NCBI GenBank assembly: GCA_018881555.1
Contig: JACAXG010000053.1
Span: 3,647,210-3,711,209, forward strand
Source of the DNA: Amblyornis subalaris
Taxonomy: Eukaryota; Chordata; Aves; Passeriformes; Ptilonorhynchidae
DNA: 64,000 nucleotides
Direction: 5' to 3'
In this document: piece by piece, positions 57,062 through 64,000 of the stretch
Layout: every line of letters begins with the position of its first letter
Position numbering within the stretch: the stretch's first letter is position 1
Notes under the pieces: model-generated
Told to the model about the DNA's origin: nothing
Databases searched by the model: none
The model's input: the letters and a program-made list of their open reading frames with translations, nothing else
Translations under genes and position numbers: made by a program

Positions 57062-57605
57062 GATCACAGAATAACCTGAGTTGGAAGGGATACACAAGGA
57101 TCATCAAAGGGCAACTACTGGCCCTGCAAGGGACAGTCCCAGAGTCACACTANGTGCCCTAGAGCATTGTCCAAACACTTCTTGAGCTCTGNCAGGCTTG
57201 GTGCTGTGANCATTGCCCCGGGGAGACTGTTCCAGTGCCCAACCACTCACTGGGTGAAAAACCTTGTTCTAATATCCAACCCAAACTTCCCCTGACATAA
57301 CTTCAGGCCGTTCCCTCAGGTCNTGTCCCTGTCACCACAGAGCAGAGATCAGTGCCTGCCCCTCCTCTTCCCCTCACAAGGAAGTTGTAACTGCAGTGAG
57401 GTCTCCCTTCAGTCTCCTCTTCTCCAGGCTGNACAGATCAAGTGCCCTCAGCCATTCCTTACACAGTTTCCCCTCCAGGCCCTTCACTGCCCTCATGGCC
57501 TCCTTTGGACACTCGCTAACAACTTCAGATTTGTCTTATATTGTGGTGCCCAAAACTGCACACAGCACTCAAGATGAGGCCACACCTGCCCAGAGCAGAG
57601 TGGGA
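57062..57605 (-). mobile_element. CR1 LINE fragment next to a CFAP47 exon
   Basis: It starts on the plus strand with 'gatcacagaataacctgagttggaagggatacacaaggatcatc', the reverse complement of a CR1 3' end. It runs through 'gagcattgtccaaacacttcttgagctct-ncaggcttggtgctgtga', 'gtctcccttcagtctcctcttctccaggct' and 'ggcctcctttggacactcgctaacaac' to 'gaggccacacctgcccagagcagagtggga'. It is minus-oriented (sense to CFAP47) and 5'-truncated. Its truncated end stops about 55 bp from the donor of the exon at 57660. Confidence 0.95.
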
Positions 57606-57659
57606 CAATCTACTCCCTTGCCTGAGTTCATTAAAAGCAGAATTTCAGAAGTTACATAC

Positions 57660-57755
57660 CTTGTGAATGTTTACACAGAAGATGGAAAGCAGATTCCTTA
57701 GGGGTGGACTCGGGTGGGACAGGTGCACTCAGATCATGATTCAACAGCTCCTGAT
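57660..57755 (-). CDS. CFAP47: CFAP47 exon (96 nt)
   Basis: The acceptor is CTTTTTTAG|AT and the donor CAAG|GTATGT on the minus strand. The only open frame is 2 nt + 31 codons + 1 nt. It starts QELLNHDLSAPVPPE and ends with LLCKHSQ. The final single G joins the GA at the start of the exon at 33767 to make Gly, giving the junction HSQ-G-IQLAPKEK, which reads as an uninterrupted protein segment. The other two frames stop within eight codons. The exon is a proline-rich linker running into a beta-strand module. A CR1 fragment begins about 55 bp inside the downstream intron. The following intron, nearly 24 kb, is the longest in the window. Confidence 0.8.
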
Positions 57756-60004
57756 CTAAAAAAGAAAAACAAATTTTAAAAATGATTTGTGGAAACTCAT
57801 TTAGAATTTAAAATTGATGGAATAACTTCNCTAATAAAACAGCTTCATAGACAGAGGTTTTAAAAAATACATTCTTGACTGGGAGAACACGGCCTGTATT
57901 TCCCCCCCTTGCTTAAAGGTTTTCTCAGTATTTTCNTCATTGTGATGAAGTATAGATACAATATGGATATCTTTTTAAATAGAATTAAAATAAAATAACA
58001 CAGCATCAAGAAAACCCNAAGTCTAAAATGTTTTCAGTTAAGTAACGTCTGGAGATTACAAAATACACTGTTCTCTAAATTTAAAAAATCAAATAGCAAT
58101 GAAAGNCCATGGTGACATGAAAGGTAAGAGAAACCTTGAGTGAAACACGTTCATGACCAGCAGTACTGACACACTTGCAGACAAGAACTGCTTTCTTCTT
58201 GGCAAGTTACTGGACCAACCAACAGATCACTTCATAAAGACAAAAGATTAAGCCATTATTTAGATCGTTTCACTGATTACTGTTGATGTTGTCNATAAAT
58301 GAAAAATGAGAGAGGAAAAACTGGTTTGAAGTCTAATTTTATAAACGGATTTTGGAGATATTCAAGCAGCCAACGGAAATGCCTTGTAGGAAATATGTCT
58401 AGCAGTCAGCTCCAAGAACCTGAGACCAATAGACAGACTATATCTGTATAACATATCATATTAAAGTGTGGTAACACTGAATGATGAACTGCTGACAGGA
58501 AGATAGGATACCCAGAACTCATCAAACAGGCAGGGAAGACTGTCATTTGGGGTTATGGAACAAAGTTAAAATAGCTTTAAGAAACAGAATAATGATCAAA
58601 GATGTTCAGGCAGGCAAAGAAAAGCTCTCTTGGCACTATCAAACTTCTTGCTTCTTGTAAGAAGAGAAGCAGCCTCAAAATTATTTCACCCCAAGAACAA
58701 AGTTTCAGGTTTTGAAAACCAGCTTAGAGGTTTAAAATAAAATTTGCAATCTACGAGGAAATACAAAAAAGCTTTGATGGACCCTTTCTAAATATTAAAA
58801 GATGGATGCATAAGAAAAGCCAACACACCCATTTTAATATATCAACAAAACAAGTCTATCATCATCTTTCTTGACCTGAGAGACCACAATAGCAGAAACA
58901 AGGCTGTAGTGAAAGNTTCCCCTATAATGTTAATTTTTCTGAAGGAATTCTTTTCTATCTTTTTTTTCAGGATGCTAATAAGCTGAATACTGTACATTTC
59001 CCCTACTAAAAGAGTTTTCCAAAATCTAAAATATATGCTATTTTTCTTTATATCCTTCCACACATTCAGCTAAAAAGTAATTTTCACAGAACAAGCTAAC
59101 TAATCCCCAGANATTTTTTTTTTTAATCTGAAAAATAACCTCATTGTATGAAATTAAAGGCACTAGGTTATGCTTCATGATGCTTCAAAAATGCATTTAT
59201 CAGTCCAGAAATGCATTTCTATATTGCACATTACTTTTTTAATTGCTAGCTAAAATAATGATTTGAATTCTGTCAGAATCAGCACGAAGTGATGTTAGCA
59301 CTTTTATTCTAAACTGGTTAGATGATTGAAAGTAACATTTCTTCACATCTTTACTATTTCATTCTAACACTGACTTACATATATGCAATAATACTTAGTC
59401 CAATGTATTTTGCCGGAAAGAAAAATGACCAGGCAGGAGGCTTGCCTCTGAGTACTTAGTTCGATTACATAATCAAGTCAGAGAAAGTAGTTTGAAAATA
59501 TTTAGCAAAGTACATTTAAAAAGTGGCAATTCTAGTTTGGAAATCTTTGAATGGAAAAAGACACGGCCAAGCTACTGTGCATGCAACCTTATCTTGGACA
59601 TAAGGTAAATTTTAATAAGCAATCTCTTACACTGCCAGAGANATCAGTTTTGCTACTTCAGGTAACAGTGGATTCCAGAGGAACCAATTCACCTCCGTTA
59701 TCCAATTCCTAATTACTGCTGTAGCTTTAATCTTTGAGCACGGCCCTTCAAACTTTGAAATGAATATCCCCAATAAAAGCTGTTGCAATTTTTTCTTGAA
59801 CCCTCACGATGCATGTGGCCCATTGAAAAGATGAAATTCAGTTATCTGTGTTGACTGAAATAAAGCACTGAGGATCTTAACAAACCACTAATACTTAGGG
59901 ACAAATCTTATACAGGTGAACTCTGTGGGGTCTGGTTTACACCGGAGATTTCAGAGGTTTCAATCACTTATATCATTTTTGTTGCTTCCAAAAAAGCTTA
60001 GTAG

Positions 60005-60009
60005 AAATA
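60005..60009. repeat. Target-site duplication, left copy (AAATA)
   Basis: AAATA directly precedes the TG start of the LTR at 60010 and is repeated at 60676-60680 directly after its CA end. Five bases is the length expected for ERVL-type insertions. Confidence 0.85.
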
Positions 60010-60675
60010 TGTCCTAGGTTAACCATATATTTTATTACCACCCACATAAGATGGATAAATTCACAGTTACACACCTGGTCCCTGAGGGACTCCTCATCTC
60101 AATTGANATAAGCACTCCCAACAGCAAGCACCACCCATCCTGATTAGATAATCTCAGCTAATGGCCCATTACACCACCNGTCCTATCTTGATTAATGGCC
60201 CATTACTGGACTTGGTAAAAACAGAATGTCAGAAACCATGAGACTCATCCAAGCTCATTGCCAAAGCAACCAATAGAACATCGGGAAAAATCCTCTTCCA
60301 TTGTGGAAGTCCCCGCCCCTGGGGGAGGTACCAGCCAAGAAACACAGCCTAAAACAAGGGTTTGGGATGGGAGAAATCACTCTCTTGACTCGACTGGACT
60401 CCACTCCACTCCACTGTTCTACTGGACTGGACTCCCAGGCCTGGACTCCNAGGCCTTTCTACAGGACCAGTGCCTAACTGGACTACACAGCTACCACCCT
60501 GGTCAACAGGCTGTCAGGTTGTACCGTGACTCTGTCTGTTTAGGCTGGTGTTTCTGTACTCCTGCATTTATTTTAACCTTTTTTTTTTTTTTTAACTGAA
60601 ATTTTGACCTAAAATCTCTTGAGGTATTTTGTGTAGGGTTAAGTTCCCCTGCTGGTTTACAGTCAAACCAGCACA
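60010..60675 (+). mobile_element. Solo LTR A (666 bp), 5-bp TSD
   Basis: It starts TGTCCTAGGTTAACC and ends GTCAAACCAGCACA, with exact AAATA duplications on both sides. It is the same family as the LTR at 61382. U3 holds two 'taatggcccatta' units, a CCAAT box (60270-60274) and a GC box CCCCGCCCC (60311-60319). Downstream is a short run of 'ctggactccactccactcc' repeats, then a T-rich stretch near 60580. The outside bases are intact, and no internal viral sequence follows. It is therefore a solo LTR left by recombination. The 5-bp duplication suggests an ERVL-like class. It is antisense to CFAP47. Confidence 0.92.
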
Positions 60676-60680
60676 AAATA
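60676..60680. repeat. Target-site duplication, right copy (AAATA)
   Basis: This is an exact copy of 60005-60009, directly after the LTR end at 60675. Confidence 0.85.
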
Positions 60681-61376
60681 CTACATAGTGGTATTTATAG
60701 AAGAGGAGTATCATTCAAGCTGAAACAGCTGAACAAGTAAAAATGGTTGCTGAACCATCTGTGACAAAAGTCTGCATACTCTGTAGTTCTGATCATTGGC
60801 TCATATTGGGGAAAATCACCTGCTGTCAAACATTACCCACATGAATATTCTTAATGTAACTATGAATGCTTATATGAATAGGAGCTGCACATTTAAGAAT
60901 CNAACTTTCTAAATCCTGAGAAGAAAACTTACTGTTATTAAATTCAATAAGAAAATACCTGGTTTTAAGAGGTCCAGGATAGTGGTAGTAGTTTTACTCA
61001 CTCTATAGTTATCCCAGCTAAAGGACTGTGTGTGCTACAACAGCTGTGAAAATTTACAGAAAGAAACATTTCTGAGGAATAATGCTCTTGGGTTTGACAA
61101 AGCTTCAGAAATGCAAATGAAAGCTTTGGAAATGGTCTGGATATGACAATTCCCAATTAATGGCTATTTTAATTCCTGAACTCTGCAGTTCTAAATGTAA
61201 TTTCACATCTATCTAGGGCAGAAACTGCCTATGGAATGTTACTTGAAAACAAGATACAGACAACTTGTGTAAACTTCCTTAAAGCGTTAAATAAATCTNT
61301 AAATGTTGATGCTTATTACTTGTACACTTTACTGGAGATGCCCTATTTTCATTGTTGACACTTTGAATTCTCTTAA

Positions 61377-61381
61377 GTGGC
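61377..61381. repeat. Target-site duplication, left copy (GTGGC)
   Basis: GTGGC precedes the LTR start at 61382 and recurs exactly at 62859-62863, nearly 1.5 kb away. It defines the outer ends of LTR B. Confidence 0.88.
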
Positions 61382-61553
61382 TGTCCTGGGTTAACCATAA
61401 AAGGATGTATTCTGTCACCAAACACATTATTTCCTCGATAAGCTGGATTGTTCACAGTTACACACCTGGTCCCTGAGGCTATGCCCATGTGAGGTAGGGT
61501 AGTACTCCTTATCTCAACTGAGATAACCACTCCAGCTGACAGCAAGCACCACC

Positions 61554-61690
61554 CATCCTGAGTAGACTATCTCCGTTAATGGCCCGTTACCNAACTTNAT
61601 AAGCATAGAACTTCAGAACCACCCTGAGTGGAGTATCTCGGTTAATGGCCCATTACCGAACCAGATAAAACACCAACCAATAGAATGTCA
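61554..61690 (+). repeat. Tandem duplication in LTR B U3, 66-bp period
   Basis: Two copies of a unit containing 'gagt-ga(c/g)tatctc(c/g)gttaatggccc(g/a)ttacc(n/g)aac' lie 66 bp apart ('ttaat' at 61576 and 61642). Such direct repeats in U3 resemble enhancer duplications of retroviral LTRs. LTR A has a related but diverged pair (taatggcccatta twice). Confidence 0.75.
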
Positions 61691-61761
61691 GAAACCATTT
61701 GAATCGGCCCATGCGAAGCAACCAATAAAACNTTGGGAAAATCCTTTTCCATTGTGGAAGT

Positions 61762-61806
61762 CCCCGCCCCTGGAGGAGGTACCAGCCAAGAAATACGACA
61801 TAAAAG
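61762..61806 (+). promoter_or_regulatory. LTR B promoter region (GC box and TATA-like site)
   Basis: CCCCGCCCC (61762-61770) lies 36 bp downstream of a CCAAT box (61722-61726), and CATAAAAG (61799-61806) lies 28 bp after the GC box. The same order appears in LTR A. It would drive transcription on the plus strand, antisense to CFAP47. Activity is inferred only. Confidence 0.5.
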
Positions 61807-61831
61807 CANGCTTTGTGATGGGAGAAATCAC

Positions 61832-62040
61832 TCCACTCCACCGGACTGGACTCGACTGATTTACCAGGACTACTCCACTCGACTGGACTCCACTCCACTG
61901 GACTTGACTGGTCTACCAGGACTANTCCACTCGACTGGACTGCACTCCACTGGACTGCACTCAACTGGTCTACTGGACCGGACTACCAGGATGGGACTAC
62001 CAGGACTGGACTACCAGACAACTGGAAACCCAGAGACTCC
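61832..62040 (+). repeat. Minisatellite-like 'ctggactccactccactg' expansion
   Basis: Irregular tandem repeats of units such as CGACTGGACTCCACTCCACTG and CTACCAGGACT fill this part of LTR B. LTR A has only a short version (about 60394-60455). The repeats explain the low-complexity open frames (many Ser-Pro-Val-Glu-Trp units on the minus strand), which are not a gene. Confidence 0.85.
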
Positions 62041-62077
62041 AGACCACCACGACTGGACCCTTCACCACTGGATACTC

Positions 62078-62081
62078 AGCG
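62078..62081. repeat. Target-site duplication of nested LTR, left (AGCG)
   Basis: AGCG directly before the nested LTR is repeated at 62630-62633 directly after it. Four bases suits class I (gammaretrovirus-like) insertions. Confidence 0.8.
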
Positions 62082-62629
62082 TGATACAGGGAAATTAAGG
62101 GTTAAGGGCTACTAGCAAAAGCTGCTTGTATCGCTTGCTTAACCTAATTGTGCTTGCCAAAACAGAACAAGGGAGGACGCAAGACTATTGATAAAAGGAA
62201 GGAACTGTGACTTGGTTCCTGCCCTCTGGACCCCTAAACCGGTTGGAACTAGCCATAAAGTTTGGACTGAGACCAAATGACTAGTAAGCATGCACAAGGA
62301 GGCGAGGTAAAAAGTTCAACTCCAAGGAAGACTGGCTTACTTCATCTTGGGACCCCTGCCCACGACCACCAGGAGGCACTGCACAAGCGCAAGCGTATGG
62401 AAATGATCTCAGAACTCATTATCATGGGAAGCAGGAATAGGTTATGCATATGTATAGGCATATCGGGGAANCTTAATACATACGTAATGTTTTAGGAAAT
62501 AAATATAGAGAGCTTTGTTGCAGATGTCGCACATGCCTTAAGAGGAGCTATCCTCCACGTGCCCAGCATGCTGAAATAAAACATAACTACTTTATAACTT
62601 TCGGGTTATAGAGTTTTCCCCGTGCATCA
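62082..62629 (+). mobile_element. Nested solo LTR C (548 bp), 4-bp TSD
   Basis: It starts TGATACAGGGAAATTAAGGG and ends CCCCGTGCATCA, with inverted termini TGAT/ATCA and an exact AGCG duplication on both sides. It interrupts LTR B within its repeat-rich part, and LTR B resumes with 'gaccaggcttttctacagga'. A polyadenylation signal AATAAA (62575-62580), followed by a short T/G-rich stretch, lies near the 3' end, which fits U3-R-U5 in plus orientation. The short open frame inside it is not a gene. The 4-bp duplication suggests a class I ERV, younger than LTR B. No internal viral genes remain. Confidence 0.9.
62575..62580 (+). terminator. Polyadenylation signal AATAAA of LTR C
   Basis: The canonical AATAAA hexamer lies 50 bp before the end of LTR C, where an R/U5 boundary would be expected. 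It could end plus-strand transcripts started in LTR B. Use is inferred. Confidence 0.5.
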
Positions 62630-62858
62630 AGCGGACCAGGCTTTTCTACAGGANCAGTGCCTAACTGGACTACACAGCTACCACCCTGGTCAACAGGCTG
62701 TCAGGTTGTACCGTGACTCTGCTGGTTTGTTAGGCCAGTTTCTGTATTCCTGCATTTATTTTAACCTTTTTATTAAAACTGTAATTTAGACCAAAAATCT
62801 CTCGAGGTATATTGTGTGGGGTTAATTTCCCCTGCTGGTTCACATTCAAACCAGTACA

Positions 62859-62863
62859 GTGGC
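62859..62863. repeat. Target-site duplication of LTR B, right copy (GTGGC)
   Basis: This is an exact copy of 61377-61381, directly after the CA end of LTR B. Confidence 0.88.
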
Positions 62864-63019
62864 ACATGGTCTGAAACACAGTTTCTAAAGATCAAGATCA
62901 GTCAGGCATGTCACTCTGACTTATGAGTTGCTGCTTTCTGTTGATTTCCCCATTCCACCCTCTCTCTGGCCTCCAGTAACACCAGCAACAAGCCTGACAA
63001 ATTATTTCTTAGGATANGC

Positions 63020-63088
63020 AAGCATCAGGAATGCCAAGCTCAACTTGTGCATCCATGACTTTGCTTAGACGACTACATTTCTCTTCCT
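63020..63088 (-). CDS. CFAP47: Putative CFAP47 exon (upstream-most in window)
   Basis: On the minus strand a strong acceptor (TTTCCTTCTTTTCAG) is followed by an open frame reading EEKCSRLSKVMDAQVELGIP and then Asp-Ala. The other two frames stop quickly. If the exon ends at 63020 it has 2 + 66 + 1 nt, and the last base joins the next exon (57755-57660) in frame through a Tyr codon. The donor would then be GC followed by an ambiguous base (minus-strand GCNTATCC), which is a poor site. If the n at 63017 is a G on the minus strand, a GT donor two bases further on is possible, but its phase does not fit. The protein-like reading and position support an exon. The 3' boundary is uncertain. Confidence 0.45.
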
Positions 63089-64000
63089 CTGAAAAGAAGG
63101 AAATAAGTATTCCAGTAAGTATTCCTACAGAAAGCAAATGATAGAATGCACAACAATGTCTAATCACAACTTGAATGCCTATCTCTGCCTAACTATTTTA
63201 CTTTGATTAAAACCAAGCAAACTTTATCTACAGGTCACCAAGTGCAACTGAATTACAAAATTAACATTACAATTAATCTGACTAACAAATTCAAGACAGT
63301 TTTTAAAGGACAGGTATGATTTTTCGTTCATAAAGATCACGGTACAAAATTTCTTTTTTTCAAAGAAAAATTTTTGTAATTCAACAGATCACAGAAACAT
63401 TAGCTCATCATGATGTCAGGTCTACTGATGTGTAAAGAAAAATGAAGACTGAAAACTTCTGATGCATAAAAATAAACATCAGTCCTTCACTGTCTAAGCC
63501 AGCTGCCTCTGCCTCAGTCTCTATTCCTGAAAAGCTCCCTGGGACAAGTTAATGCTCTTTAGTTAGAAAGATGGCTGTTTTCACTAAAACAATTAAACAA
63601 TGCAGTTTCTGCTNTTTCTCAGAACTTCACAGTCTACTAGGCTTTAGTTGCAATATTTAAGCTCTATAAATCATTTCTGATGAAGCTGCATCAGAGGTAA
63701 NTTTGATTATTCTTCTCCATAATTTTGTGAATAGCACATTGGATTAGTGTTTTTACAAATAATAGCACTGGAATACTAAACTGTGCTATCTGGCACTAGA
63801 TTAATTCTCAATAAGACAAGCAGTTTGCTTCTCTTAATTGCTCTTGTTGTTGTACAAATCAGAATACCAGCTTGCACTTTCCACTAGAATAAAGCATGCT
63901 GCATTCCATGAGCTGCAATGGCAATCTTACGAGAGATGTAATACACACCTACACTTCAAAAGTTTATATAATCAGTTATTTCCTGGTCAAATAGGGTGGT
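63089..64000 (-). other. Upstream intron, no feature
   Basis: This is sequence upstream (minus strand) of the putative 63-kb exon. It is AT-rich with no repeat or further exon that I can support. A purine-rich patch at 63.48-63.56 kb has an acceptor-like site but no convincing donor. Confidence 0.5.

Larger units (their letters stand above)
33768..57659 (-). other. CFAP47 intron, about 23.9 kb
   Basis: This is the largest intron in the window, between exons whose phases and sequence join directly (HSQ-G-IQLAP). It contains CR1 fragments at 38.16, 38.86 and 57.06 kb, a GC-richer LTR-like block at 48.45-48.96 kb, an LTR at 54.6-55.1 kb, a 20-base T run at 42657-42676 and a (GA) run at 50626-50640. 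The remainder is AT-rich with no gene I can support. Confidence 0.6.
61382..62858 (+). mobile_element. Solo LTR B, split by a nested LTR; 5-bp TSD
   Basis: It starts TGTCCTGGGTTAACC and ends CATTCAAACCAGTACA, flanked by exact GTGGC duplications. Without the inserted 548-bp LTR and one TSD copy it would be about 925 bp, longer than its sister at 60010. The extra length comes from U3 duplication and from expansion of the 'gactggactccactccactg' repeats. CCAAT (61722-61726), GC box (61762-61770) and a TATA-like CATAAAAG (61799-61806) form a plausible promoter. Terminal repeats, orientation and TSD length match LTR A, but the different TSD shows a separate insertion. Plus- and minus-strand open frames here are repeat artefacts. 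Confidence 0.92.
57756..63019 (-). other. CFAP47 intron, about 5.3 kb, LTR-rich
   Basis: The intron runs between the putative 63-kb exon and the 57.7-kb exon. More than 2 kb of it is made up of two solo LTRs of one family and one nested LTR. Between 57.8 and 60.0 kb there is AT-rich sequence with one short exon-like open segment at 59752-59693 (minus), whose phase does not fit the chain. Nothing is recognised at 60.68-61.38 kb. Confidence 0.55.
5769..63088 (-). other. CFAP47: CFAP47-like gene, partial (C-terminal exons)
   Basis: This is the span of a minus-strand gene reconstructed from exons that share one continuous reading frame. Seven exons have consensus splice sites. Their phases fit at every junction: each intron splits a codon, and the rebuilt codons are Gly, Arg, Val, Gly, Arg and Arg. 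The product is rich in beta-strand-like segments typical of ASH/MSP/Ig-like modules. CFAP47 is known as a very large axonemal protein of motile cilia and sperm flagella, and human variants cause asthenoteratozoospermia. The assignment rests on remembered family sequence, not on a search. HYDIN, CFAP65 or CFAP74 have similar modules and are the main alternatives. The 5' exons (including any CH domain) and the terminal exon lie outside the window. Confidence 0.75.

Noticed and set aside
61653..62098. Open frames with repeated WSPVEW or TPLD/GLHSTG units
   Set aside because: They are translations of the short tandem repeats in LTR B and show no sign of a protein gene.
63480..63560. Minus-strand acceptor-like site followed by an open, acidic frame
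   Set aside because: No convincing donor, and the frame runs into low-complexity hydrophobic codons and a stop.

Overview
This is vertebrate, almost certainly avian, nuclear DNA, and probably from a songbird. It is AT-rich, with short exons separated by long introns. It carries CR1 LINE fragments with the typical bird 3' end (the TCACAGAATCACAGAATCA motif and the 'ggttggaagggacc' block) and several compact solo LTRs of the kind common in passerine genomes. Single ambiguous bases (n) are scattered through the whole window, roughly one every few hundred bases. This looks like a low-redundancy consensus assembly. There are no bacterial features, operons or CRISPR arrays, and I recognise no tRNA or rRNA genes.

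The only gene I can support is a minus-strand, multi-exon gene read from about 63.1 kb down to 5.8 kb. Seven confident exons lie at 57755-57660, 33767-33608, 32972-32878, 28789-28637, 17216-17045, 15554-15393 and 5937-5769. Each has a consensus AG acceptor and GT donor on the minus strand, and all six junctions between them keep one reading frame (1007 nt, about 335 codons). The translation is a series of Ig-like beta-strand-rich (ASH/MSP-type) segments. It best matches, from memory, the C-terminal part of CFAP47, a large protein of the central apparatus of motile cilia and sperm flagella. A further, less certain exon lies at about 63088-63020, where the donor site falls on an ambiguous base. 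The 5' part of the gene and its last exon or exons lie outside the window.

Layout: 1-5.8 kb is the intron after the last visible exon. 5.9-15.4 kb is an intron with one antisense-repeat CR1. 15.4-17.2 kb holds two exons close together. 17.2-28.6 kb is an intron with a perfect 10-bp hairpin at 21.05 kb. 28.6-33.8 kb holds three exons and two CR1 pieces. 33.8-57.7 kb is one very large intron with CR1 fragments, an unassigned GC-richer block at 48.45-48.96 kb and a solo-LTR fragment at 54.6-55.1 kb. 57.8-63.0 kb is an intron carrying two solo LTRs of one family, each flanked by its own 5-bp target duplication. The second LTR is split by a nested, different LTR with a 4-bp target duplication. All four LTRs are antisense to the host gene.

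I do not see a previously undescribed biological system. The most informative parts are the phase-consistent CFAP47 exon chain and the layered LTR cluster in its intron.
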